DNA from: Actinophytocola xinjiangensis
Lineage (GTDB): Bacteria; Actinomycetota; Actinomycetes; Mycobacteriales; Pseudonocardiaceae
Assembly: GCF_001921215.1 (NCBI RefSeq)
Contig: NZ_MSIF01000005.1
Location: 62,001 to 126,000 of the forward strand
DNA length: 64,000 nt
Direction: 5' to 3'
Shown: positions 17,790-24,737 of the stretch, piece after piece
How positions within the stretch are numbered: the stretch's first letter is position 1
Layout: every line of letters begins with the position of its first letter
The notes under the pieces: model-generated
Seen by the model: the letters and a program-made list of their open reading frames with translations, nothing else
Database searches by the model: none
Told to the model about the DNA's origin: nothing
Made by a program: the position numbers and the translations under genes

Positions 17790-18077
17790 GTGGACGAAGA
17801 GTTGCATGAGCGGGTGCGGGACGTGATCGCGTCGATCCCGGCCGGGCGGGTGGCGTCCTACGGCGACATCGCGGCCATCGCCGGGGCGTCGACGCCTCGG
17901 TTGGTCGGGCGCGTGTTGGGGGAGGACGGGCATGACCTGCCGTGGCATCGGGTGTTGAGGGCTGACGGGACGCCGGCGCCGCATCTTGTTCACAAGCAGT
18001 TGGAGTTGCTGCGGGGGGAGGGGGTGTTGGCTGACGGCAGTCGGGTGGACATGCGTGTTTACCGTTGGCGTCCTTGA
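17790..18077 (+). CDS. Alkyltransferase-like (ATL) protein
   Basis: A 95-residue homologue of the C-terminal domain of O6-alkylguanine-DNA alkyltransferase in which the PCHRV active site reads PWHRV (DLPWHRVLRADG). Lacking the acceptor cysteine, ATL proteins bind O6-alkylguanine and flag it for nucleotide excision repair instead of repairing it directly. Helix-turn-helix residues (GRVASYGDIAAIAG) and the arginine finger region are present. GTG 17790 is chosen over GTG 17751, which would add a non-conserved extension. It is divergent from adnA, as Rv3204 is near Rv3202c in M. tuberculosis, forming a small DNA-repair locus. Confidence 0.9.
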   Translation: MDEELHERVRDVIASIPAGRVASYGDIAAIAGASTPRLVGRVLGEDGHDLPWHRVLRADGTPAPHLVHKQLELLRGEGVLADGSRVDMRVYRWRP

Positions 18078-18245
18078 GTTTGTGGTTGTGGGTTGTGGGT
18101 TTGGGTCGTAGGGGCTTGGTGGTGGGTTGTGGGTTTCTGGGGTGCGGGTTTGGGTCGTGGGTGCGGGTTCGTGGGGGTGCGGGTTGTGGGTTCTTGGGGT
18201 GGGGGTTGTGGGTTTCCTTCGGGTGTGGGTTGTGGGGGGTTTTGT
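18078..18245 (+). repeat. G/T-rich low-complexity intergenic DNA
   Basis: The + strand consists of irregular repeats of GTGGGTT, GTTGTGGGTTT and GGGTCGTGG. It has no convincing reading frame and very few A or C bases. Many runs of three or more G make quadruplex formation plausible on this strand. The stretch lies between the ATL gene and the insertion sequence, and a similar G/T-rich stretch lies on the other side of the element at about 19980-20106. Confidence 0.8.
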
Positions 18246-18291
18246 CTGTCTTGCCCGGGTCTGGCGGTGGATTTTACGGGCGGCCACTCAC

Positions 18292-19821
18292 CTTGAGTTT
18301 TAACCTGTGCCGATGGGGTGGTGGGTGGCGGGGTGGTGGTTTCGGGTGCCGGGTGGGCGTCCTGGGCCGGGTCGGGTGGGTTTTGGTGCGCGGGTGGGGT
18401 GGGTGGTTTTCCGGTGGAGGTAGGGGAATCCGCGGCGGACTCTGTTGGGGGTGAGTGGGTGGGGGTGGGTGGGGGGTTTCTCCCAGGGGCGGCGTAGGTC
18501 GTGGGTGTGGTGGCGGGCGAGGCGGAGTTGGGTGTGGGCGGCGAGGATGAGCCAGGTCCAGCGGTCTGCTTGTTCGGGTGAGCGGGTGCGGGGGCGGGTC
18601 CAGCCGAGGGTGTGTTTGAGGAATCGGAAGGTGTGTTCGAGGTCGAACCGGCGTAGGAACGCTTGCCAGAGCCGGTTCATGCTGGTGGGGTCGAGGCTGG
18701 GGTGGGAGTGCCAGAGCCAGACGGGTTTCGGGGTTCGGGTGCCTGGCAACCGCTCCACGGTCAGGCGGATGATGGAGCCTGGGATGGTCGGCAGTGGGCC
18801 GGTGTGGTGTTTCCAGCCGTCCCGGCGGGCCAGGAGCGGGGAGAGCCGGGTCCAGCCGTCCGCGCGCGCCAGTCCGTAACGGTCGGTGACGGTGACGGTC
18901 GTGGTCTCGGGTTCGGGGTGAGTGGCCGGGTCAGGCAGTTTGAACGTCGGTCCGTGTTTGCGGGGTCGTCCGACGTCGCGGCCTGGTCCGCCGTCCCGAC
19001 GGCGTGGTGGCGGCGGCGGGAACCGGAACGTGCGGTCTGACCGCAACCGTCCCAGCACTTCGACCTGCTGGTCGGTGAGGAGATGAGCGAGTCGGGGCAG
19101 GTCATAGCCGGCGTCGCAGACCACCAGCACGGGCGGGTCACCCGCCCGCCAGTGCCCGGCCCGTTTCAGTCGTTCGAGCACGTCCCGGACCTGTCCGGCG
19201 GTCACCGCCGTCGTGTCATCACCCGGACGTAGTCGTTGAGCATCCAGCAGCCCGGTCCAGGACGTCCGGCCTGGTTCCAGCGCGGCGACAAACGAGTAGG
19301 GCCAGCCAGGGATCATCTGCGCTTGGCCTTTGCCCCGCGCGGAGACATGACAGTAAGACCGGTCCGGGCTGGTCGGAGCGTCCGGTCGTAACCACGCCGA
19401 CACGTCTACCGCCAACACGATCCGGCCCGCGTGGTCCCGCGGCACGCTCACACTCGTGACCGCCTGCCGTAACCGGGTGACGTCGACCCGACCCGAGGCC
19501 AGACCGTCATACAGAGCACCGTGACCACGTCGATGTTCCGCCGTCAACGACAACCCGACCAGCGTGGTCACCGGGCCCTCAGCGCATAACACCGCGTCAC
19601 ACAACTCGAACAACACATCACCACGACGTGGCAGACACCGATACAACTCCGTCCGGAACCCGGCCAACTCCCCGAACGCAGCACCCACCCCAGCATCGTG
19701 CACACTGACCACCGCAGCCCTTGAGTCGATCATCGTTCTGTCGCAAGACGAATGATCAACCAAGGGCTGCACCCATGATCACCCAGGGCCAGACACACCC
19801 ACCCCAACGTTAAAACTCAAG
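18292..19821. mobile_element. Complete insertion sequence, 1.53 kb, IS701-like
   Basis: Perfect 13-bp terminal inverted repeats bound the element: CTTGAGTTTTAAC at 18292-18304 and its complement at 19809-19821. The 5-bp direct repeats CTCAC at 18287-18291 and 19822-19826 look like the target-site duplication. One transposase gene fills almost the whole element and is intact. Because both the repeats and the duplication are undamaged, the insertion seems recent. It sits in intergenic G/T-rich DNA and disrupts no gene that I can see. Confidence 0.9.
18300..19772 (-). CDS. DDE transposase (IS701-like)
   Basis: A 490-residue transposase. Catalytic acidic residues are visible in an RNase H-like order: IVLAVDVSAWLRP, VLVVCDAGYD and RRFDLEHTFRFLKHTLGW. 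The N-terminal part has FRTELYRCL...ELCDAVLCAEGPV, and the C-terminal end is a Pro/Thr/His-rich basic tail that reads through the left inverted repeat. No frameshift or internal stop is present, so it is probably active. The start is drawn at 19772; an ATG at 19733 (MIDSRAAVV) is an alternative. The short space before the right terminal repeat must hold its promoter. Confidence 0.9.
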   Translation of the reverse strand: MQPLVDHSSCDRTMIDSRAAVVSVHDAGVGAAFGELAGFRTELYRCLPRRGDVLFELCDAVLCAEGPVTTLVGLSLTAEHRRGHGALYDGLASGRVDVTRLRQAVTSVSVPRDHAGRIVLAVDVSAWLRPDAPTSPDRSYCHVSARGKGQAQMIPGWPYSFVAALEPGRTSWTGLLDAQRLRPGDDTTAVTAGQVRDVLERLKRAGHWRAGDPPVLVVCDAGYDLPRLAHLLTDQQVEVLGRLRSDRTFRFPPPPPRRRDGGPGRDVGRPRKHGPTFKLPDPATHPEPETTTVTVTDRYGLARADGWTRLSPLLARRDGWKHHTGPLPTIPGSIIRLTVERLPGTRTPKPVWLWHSHPSLDPTSMNRLWQAFLRRFDLEHTFRFLKHTLGWTRPRTRSPEQADRWTWLILAAHTQLRLARHHTHDLRRPWEKPPTHPHPLTPNRVRRGFPYLHRKTTHPTRAPKPTRPGPGRPPGTRNHHPATHHPIGTG

Positions 19822-19922
19822 CTCACGCCTCAAGAGGCCCTGAGCTGGGCTTTGTCTGGGTTCGTGTTCACCTGTGGGCCTCTTGACCCGTGAGCCTCCG
19901 CCGCCCTGAGGCAGGGCCTTAA

Positions 19923-19963
19923 GGGGCAGGGCTGCGCCCTGCCCCTGGCGGTGTCCACCGCCA
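19923..19963. terminator. Double GC-rich hairpin, probable terminator for the cbiX operon
   Basis: GGGGCAGGGC at 19923-19932 pairs perfectly with GCCCTGCCCC at 19936-19945 across a three-base loop. A second hairpin TGGCGGTG/CACCGCCA follows immediately at 19946-19963. They lie downstream of the 3' end of the minus-strand nitrite operon. No clear U-tract follows on either strand, which is common for high-G+C terminators. Confidence 0.55.
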
Positions 19964-20044
19964 GACCCGGGTGGGCGGGGGCTCTGTGGTGGGGGGTTCT
20001 GGTTTGGCCTGTGTCTGTCCGTTGGAGGCTGGTTTGTGGGTGGA

Positions 20045-20100
20045 GGTCGTTGCTGGTCGTTGGTGGTCGTTGCTTGTCGTTGGTGGTCGTTGGTGGTTGT
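20045..20100 (+). repeat. 10-bp tandem repeat, about 5.6 copies
   Basis: Units of GGTCGTTGST follow one another at exact 10-base spacing from 20045 (GGTCGTTGCT, GGTCGTTGGT, GGTCGTTGCT, TGTCGTTGGT, GGTCGTTGGT, GGTTGT). The period does not fit codons, and the repeat is intergenic just past the end of cbiX. Confidence 0.85.
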
Positions 20101-20111
20101 GGGCGAGGTCG

Positions 20112-20726
20112 TCACGCCGACAGGAATCGCCGCACGATCAGGTCGGCTACTGCGGGGTGGTTGCCCAGCGGTGCGCCCACCACCGGTCCGTGCTCGGAAA
20201 CCATGCGGTGAAAGACTCCCGGTGCCAGCAGCCACGAGCCCACTGCCCAGCCCTTCTCCACCATCTCCCCGACGGTGGGTCGGCCCATGACGTATCCCAC
20301 CCGAACCTGGACCCCCAGCATCTCGCCCAGCAGGCCCGCGACCTTCTCGACCTCGGCGCGGACGCCGACCTCCCGCGACCCGGCGGCGGCCAGCACCACC
20401 GGTTCCCCGGTCCAGCCGGCCTCGACCAGGCGGTCACGCACGACCCCCACCAGGTCCGGGTCGGGGCCCAGCGCCGAGGTCACCCGCCCTCGCCCGCCTA
20501 CCTGGGCCGGCACGTCGACCCGCACGTGGTAGCCGTTGCCCAGGAAGGCCGGGACCACGATCGACCTCTCCTCCGTCACCTCCGCCACCGTGGGGCGGCG
20601 TACGTCGGCGTAGCCGACCACGACCGGCACCTCGGGCAGTCGGTGGCGCACGGCCCGGGCCAGGGACTCGACCGTCTCGGCGCCGGCGGGGTCGCGGGTT
20701 CCGTGCGCGGCCAAAACCAGTCTCAC
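20112..20726 (-). CDS. Sirohydrochlorin chelatase-like protein (CbiX family)
   Basis: A 204-residue class II chelatase of the CbiX/SirB type, which inserts Fe2+ into sirohydrochlorin to make sirohaem or Co2+ in cobalamin synthesis. The N-terminal metal-binding histidine is in LVLAAHGTRDPAG; other markers are VVVGYADVRRPTVAEV and VVPAFLGNGYHVRVDVP. As last gene of the nirB-nirD-hemD unit, with seven bases between it and hemD, iron insertion for the NirB sirohaem is the likely role. The fourth-enzyme partners (uroporphyrinogen methyltransferase, precorrin oxidase) are not in the window. Confidence 0.88.
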   Translation of the reverse strand: MRLVLAAHGTRDPAGAETVESLARAVRHRLPEVPVVVGYADVRRPTVAEVTEERSIVVPAFLGNGYHVRVDVPAQVGGRGRVTSALGPDPDLVGVVRDRLVEAGWTGEPVVLAAAGSREVGVRAEVEKVAGLLGEMLGVQVRVGYVMGRPTVGEMVEKGWAVGSWLLAPGVFHRMVSEHGPVVGAPLGNHPAVADLIVRRFLSA

Positions 20727-20733
20727 GACGACC

Positions 20734-21849
20734 TCATGTCGACGGCGCCAGGCGGTAGCCGCGCTTCACCACCGTCTGCACCAGGCCGGCCGCGCCCAGC
20801 GCCGAACGGAGCCTGCCGACCGTCGTCTCCACGGCGTGTTCGTCGACCGCGTCGGTTCGGCCGGAGTGCCGGCGCAGGACCGCCCCCAGGACCGGTCTGG
20901 GCAGTGTCGTCCCCGGGCTTTCGGCCAGCGCCCGCAGGACCGCCATCGGCGCCGGTGGGACCGGGCGCAGGTCACCGTCCACCAGGACGGCCTGGCCTCG
21001 CAGCTCCAACTCGCTCTGGCCGGCCCGGACGCGCAGCGCCCGTGCGGGCAGCGCCACCACCAGCTCGCGGACCAGGGCGCCGATGCGGGCGCGCTCCGGC
21101 TGCACCACCGGCACCCCCACCCTGGTCAGCGGGCCGGCCGTGATCGGGCCGACGCAGCCGGTCAACACCTTGCAGCGCAACGACTCCACCAGGGCCTCGG
21201 CTTTACCCCGGCGGCCGGCGGCGGCCAGCAGGCTCGCGGCCGCTGGCGCGCTGGTGAAGGTCAGCGCATCCACCCCGCCGGCCAGGACCACGTCCAGCAG
21301 GCGTTCCAGCGGCGCCGGATCGGCGGGCGTGGTCCAGCGGTACACCGGGATCTCCAGGACCGACGCGCCGGCCCCGCGCAGGGTGTCCACGAACTCGCGC
21401 AACGGTTCGCCGTGCAGCTGCACCGCTATCCGCCGGCCAGCCACCCCGGAGTCCAGCAGGTACTCCAGGACCTCGGCGTTCGACTCGGACTCCGGGGCCC
21501 AGCGTTCGACCAGGCCCGCCGCGCGGACCGCGCCCTTGGCCTTCGGGCCCCTGGTGAGCAGGGTCGTCGTGGACAGGGCCGCGCGGAGGTCGTCGCCGAG
21601 GCCCCAGCCCTCGGCGGCCTCCATCCAGCCTCGGAAGCCGATGCCGGTGGTGGCCACGACGACGTCCGCCGGGTCGGTGAGCAGGCTGCGGGTCGCGTGG
21701 GACAGGTCGGCGTCGTCGGCCAGCGGCACGATGCGGATGGCGGGGCCGTGGATGACGGTCGCGCCCCGCCGCTCCAGCAGCGCCCCCAGTTCGTCCGCGC
21801 GGCGGGCCGCCGTCACGCCGACGGTGTAGCCGGCCAGGGGTAACGTCAC
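20734..21849 (-). CDS. Uroporphyrinogen-III synthase fused to a winged-helix DNA-binding domain
   Basis: A 371-residue fusion. Residues about 1-260 are HemD-like (GYTVGVTAARRADELGALLERRG, DALTFTSAPAAASLLAAAG). Residues about 275-371 form an OmpR-type winged helix (GTTLPRPVLGAVLRRHSGRTDAVDEH, then VETTVGRLRSALG and VVKRGYRLA). Similar actinobacterial proteins (for example Rv0260c) lie beside nitrite reductase genes and have been annotated both as regulators and as HemD. Here the GTG start overlaps the nirD stop (GTGA). It could make uroporphyrinogen III for sirohaem, sense a tetrapyrrole and regulate the operon, or both. Confidence 0.9.
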   Translation of the reverse strand: MTLPLAGYTVGVTAARRADELGALLERRGATVIHGPAIRIVPLADDADLSHATRSLLTDPADVVVATTGIGFRGWMEAAEGWGLGDDLRAALSTTTLLTRGPKAKGAVRAAGLVERWAPESESNAEVLEYLLDSGVAGRRIAVQLHGEPLREFVDTLRGAGASVLEIPVYRWTTPADPAPLERLLDVVLAGGVDALTFTSAPAAASLLAAAGRRGKAEALVESLRCKVLTGCVGPITAGPLTRVGVPVVQPERARIGALVRELVVALPARALRVRAGQSELELRGQAVLVDGDLRPVPPAPMAVLRALAESPGTTLPRPVLGAVLRRHSGRTDAVDEHAVETTVGRLRSALGAAGLVQTVVKRGYRLAPST

Positions 21850-22166
21850 GGGTCCTCCACGACGACCTGGCCGGCGGCCACCCGCACCGGATACACCCGC
21901 ACGGTCACGGCACGGTCCTCGACGCACTCGCCGCTGTGCAGCTCGAAGTGCTGTTTGTGCATCGGGGACGCCACCACCGGCACGCCGCGCAGATCACCGA
22001 CGATGCCGCGCGAAAGGACCGCCGCGCCGCTGTACGGGTCGATGTTGGACAGGGCGAACAGCTCCCCCGCCCCGGTGTGGAAGACCGCGACCTGGGCGCC
22101 GTCGGGCAGCAGCGCCGCCACGCCACGGTCGGGGGGCAGGTCGGACAGGCGGCAGACGACGGTCAT
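21846..22166 (-). CDS. nirD: Nitrite reductase (NADH) small subunit NirD
   Basis: A 106-residue Rieske-like protein that partners NirB. It has the NirD fold markers GAQVAVFHTGAGELFALSNIDPY, GDLRGVPVVASPMHKQHFEL and a C-terminal VTVRVYPVRV. True Rieske proteins carry CxH...CxxH; here the region lacks those cysteines, as is usual for NirD, so no cluster is expected. The ATG at 22166 overlaps the nirB stop as ATGA; the longer upstream frame lies wholly within nirB and is rejected. Confidence 0.93.
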   Translation of the reverse strand: MTVVCRLSDLPPDRGVAALLPDGAQVAVFHTGAGELFALSNIDPYSGAAVLSRGIVGDLRGVPVVASPMHKQHFELHSGECVEDRAVTVRVYPVRVAAGQVVVEDP

Positions 22167-24649
22167 CGCGCGCTCACCTGCGGGACCCCCAGGGACACCG
22201 GCACCCGCTGGCCGCGTTCCTCGCGGAAGGCGACCGTCGGGTCGGGGGTGCCGGGGGCGTTGACGAACGAGGTGAACCTGGCCAGTTTCTCCGGGTCCTC
22301 CAGGACACCGCGCCACTCGTCGGCGTACGAGCCGACATGGGCGGTCATCGCCTCCTCCAGATCCGCGCAGATGCCGAGGGTGTCGTCGACGATCACCGCG
22401 CGCAGGTGGTCCAGGCCGCCGTCCATGGCCTCCACCCACGCCGCCGTGCGCTGCAACCGGTCGGCCGTGCGCACGTAGAAGATCAGGAAACGGTCGATCA
22501 GCCGGACCAGCGTCTCAGTGTCCACATCGGACGCCAGCAGGCGCGCGTGTCTCGGGCTGAAGCCGCCGTTCCCCGCCACGTAGAGGTTCCAGCCGTGTTC
22601 GGTGGCGATCACGCCGAAGTCCTTGCTCCGTGCCTCGGCACACTCCCTGGCACAGCCCGACACCCCGGCCTTGAGCTTGTGCGGCGAACGCAACCCCCGG
22701 TACCGCAGCTCCAGCTCGATCGCCAGCCGCACCGAGTCCTGCACGCCGTAGCGGCACCACGTGCTGCCCACGCACGACTTGACCGTGCGCAACGCCTTCC
22801 CGTACGCGTGCCCCGACTCGAACCCCGCGTCGACCAGCCGCCGCCAGATCGCCGGCAGGTCCTCGACGGTCGCGCCGAACAGGTCGATCCGCTGCCCGCC
22901 GGTGATCTTCGTGTACAGGTCGAAGTCCCGGGCCACCTCGGCGATCACCATCAGCTTGTGCGGGGTGATCTCGCCACCGGGGATCCGGGGCACCACCGAG
23001 TACGTCCCGTTGCGCTGGATGTTGGCCAGGAACTGGTCGTTGGTGTCCTGCAACGCCACCTGCTCGCGGTCCAGCACGTGCCCGCCCAGCGACGCCAGCA
23101 TCGACGCGACCGCCGGTTTGCACAGGTCACAGCCCCGGCCACGGCCATACCTCGCCACCAGCTCGCTGAACGTGCGGATGCCGGTGGAGCGCACGATCTC
23201 GAACAGCGCCACCCGGCTGTGGGTGAAGTGCTCGCACAGCGCGCTCGACTGCGCCACCCCCGCGCTGGCCAGCAGCTGCCTGAGCATCGGCACGCACGAC
23301 CCGCAGCCCGTGCCCGCCCTGGTGCACGCCTTGAGCGCCGGCACGTCCGCGCAGCCCTCGGCGATCGCGCCGTCGACCGCCGCCCTGGTCACCGCCTGGC
23401 ACGAACACACCTGCGCGTCGGGCGGCAGCGCGCCGGCGCCCAGGGTCTCGCCGGCCGGGGCGAGCAGCGCCGCCGGGTCGCCGGGCAGCGGGCGGCCGAC
23501 CATCGGCGCCAGCGCGGCGTAGGCCGACGCGTCGCCGACCAGGACGCCGCCGAGCAACGTGCTGGCGTCGTCGGAGAGCACGAGTTTCTTGTACGAGCCG
23601 GCGACCGCGTCGTTGAGCACCACCTCCAGCGCGCCCTCGGCGCGGGCGTGCGCGTCACCGAAGCTGGCGACGTCCACGCCCAGCAGCTTGAGCTTGGTGG
23701 CGGTGTCGGCCACGGTGAACGTCGCCGCGCCGCCCAGCAGCCGGTCGGCGACCACCTCGGCCATCGCGTACCCGGGGGCGACCAGGCCGTGCACCCGGCC
23801 GCCGACACAGGCGCACTCGCCGACGGCCCACACGTGCGGGTCGGCGGTGCGGCAGGCCTCGTCGACCAGCACGCCGCCGCGTTCCCCCAGGTCCAGGCCG
23901 GCCGCGCGGGCCAGGGCGTCGCGCGGGCGGATACCGGCGGCGAACACCACGAGGTCCACGTCCAGCTCGGTGCCGTTGCCCAGCCGGGCGAGCAGCCGGC
24001 CCCGGTCGCGTTCGATGGCGGTGGTGCCGGTGCCGGCGTGCACGGTGACGTCCAGGGCGGTGATCAACCGCCGTAACAGGGCGCCGCCGCCCTCGTCGAC
24101 CTGCAGCGGCATCAGCCACGGCGCCAGCTCGACGACGTGCGGGGACAGGCCGAGGTCACGCAGGGCCTTGGCGGCCTCCAGGCCGAGCAGCCCGCCGCCG
24201 ACGACCAGGGCCGCGCGCCGCCCGTGGGGCACCCTGGCGGCGTACTCGCGGATGCCGTCGAGGTCGTCGAGGGTGCGGTAGACGTGGCAGCCGGGCAGGT
24301 CGTGGCCGGGCACCGGCGGCACGAACGGGGACGAGCCGGTGGCCAGCACGAGCGCGTCGTACTCGCGGACCAGACCCGAGGCCGAGGTCACCGTGCGCGC
24401 GGCCCGGTCGATGGCCACGACCGGGTCGCCAAGGTGCACGGTGACGTCCGGGTCGTGCCCGGCCAGCAGCAGCGCCGAGTCGTCCCAGGTGTCCACATAG
24501 GACGTGAGGGCGACCCGGTCGTAGGCCGGGCGGCGCTCCTCGCCGAACACCTCGACCCGCCACCGGCCGGCACGGTCACGCTCGCGCACCGAGCTGACCA
24601 GGCGGTGCCCGACCATCCCGTTGCCGACCACGACGAGTGACGCTGTCAT
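22163..24649 (-). CDS. nirB: Assimilatory nitrite reductase (NAD(P)H) large subunit NirB
   Basis: An 828-residue cytoplasmic enzyme that reduces nitrite to ammonium with NAD(P)H. Order of domains: FAD-binding (VVVGNGMVGHRLV), NAD-binding (ALVVGGGLLGLEAAKAL), BFD-like [2Fe-2S] (CSCQAV...GTGCGSC near residue 420), ferredoxin-like half-domain, and the sirohaem/[4Fe-4S] site with cysteines in SCVGSTWC and GVSGCARECAEA. It is first in a four-gene unit with nirD, hemD-wHTH and cbiX, the last two feeding sirohaem synthesis. A GlnR-like operator lies 44 bases upstream. Confidence 0.96.
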   Translation of the reverse strand: MTASLVVVGNGMVGHRLVSSVRERDRAGRWRVEVFGEERRPAYDRVALTSYVDTWDDSALLLAGHDPDVTVHLGDPVVAIDRAARTVTSASGLVREYDALVLATGSSPFVPPVPGHDLPGCHVYRTLDDLDGIREYAARVPHGRRAALVVGGGLLGLEAAKALRDLGLSPHVVELAPWLMPLQVDEGGGALLRRLITALDVTVHAGTGTTAIERDRGRLLARLGNGTELDVDLVVFAAGIRPRDALARAAGLDLGERGGVLVDEACRTADPHVWAVGECACVGGRVHGLVAPGYAMAEVVADRLLGGAATFTVADTATKLKLLGVDVASFGDAHARAEGALEVVLNDAVAGSYKKLVLSDDASTLLGGVLVGDASAYAALAPMVGRPLPGDPAALLAPAGETLGAGALPPDAQVCSCQAVTRAAVDGAIAEGCADVPALKACTRAGTGCGSCVPMLRQLLASAGVAQSSALCEHFTHSRVALFEIVRSTGIRTFSELVARYGRGRGCDLCKPAVASMLASLGGHVLDREQVALQDTNDQFLANIQRNGTYSVVPRIPGGEITPHKLMVIAEVARDFDLYTKITGGQRIDLFGATVEDLPAIWRRLVDAGFESGHAYGKALRTVKSCVGSTWCRYGVQDSVRLAIELELRYRGLRSPHKLKAGVSGCARECAEARSKDFGVIATEHGWNLYVAGNGGFSPRHARLLASDVDTETLVRLIDRFLIFYVRTADRLQRTAAWVEAMDGGLDHLRAVIVDDTLGICADLEEAMTAHVGSYADEWRGVLEDPEKLARFTSFVNAPGTPDPTVAFREERGQRVPVSLGVPQVSAR

Positions 24650-24692
24650 CTGTCCGTGCCCCTTTCGAGTCGACCCATGCTCGGTGGCGGCC

Positions 24693-24730
24693 GTTTCACC
24701 GGCGCGTCACCACCGTTTCGCCGCTGTTAC
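24693..24730 (-). promoter_or_regulatory. GlnR-like operator upstream of nirB
   Basis: Read on the minus strand, GTAAC (24730-24726) is followed after exactly six bases by GAAAC (24719-24715), the actinobacterial GlnR pattern gTnAC-n6-GaAAC. A second GTGAC (24710-24706) and GAAAC (24697-24693) follow; the two GAAAC sites are 22 bp apart, two helical turns. The second half-pair has eight rather than six bases between its parts. The position 44 bases before the nirB start fits nitrogen control of nitrite reduction. Confidence 0.7.
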
Positions 24731-24737
24731 GCCCCGC

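Larger units (their letters stand above)
19822..20111. other. Non-coding stretch between the insertion sequence and cbiX
   Basis: No credible gene is present. The stretch holds an 11-bp inverted repeat (TCAAGAGGCCC at 19830-19840 and its complement at 19876-19886), two adjacent GC hairpins and a G/T-rich 10-bp tandem repeat, annotated separately. Its base composition on the + strand resembles the region left of the insertion sequence. Confidence 0.75.

Noticed and set aside
11143-17826. A very long open frame on the + strand opposite adnB and adnA
   Set aside because: It is the antisense shadow of two well-defined helicase-nuclease genes; its translation is Gln/Arg/His-rich with no domain, as expected from G+C-rich codon bias.
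20045-20100. CRISPR array
   Set aside because: The 10-bp units are directly adjacent with no spacers, and no cas genes are nearby.
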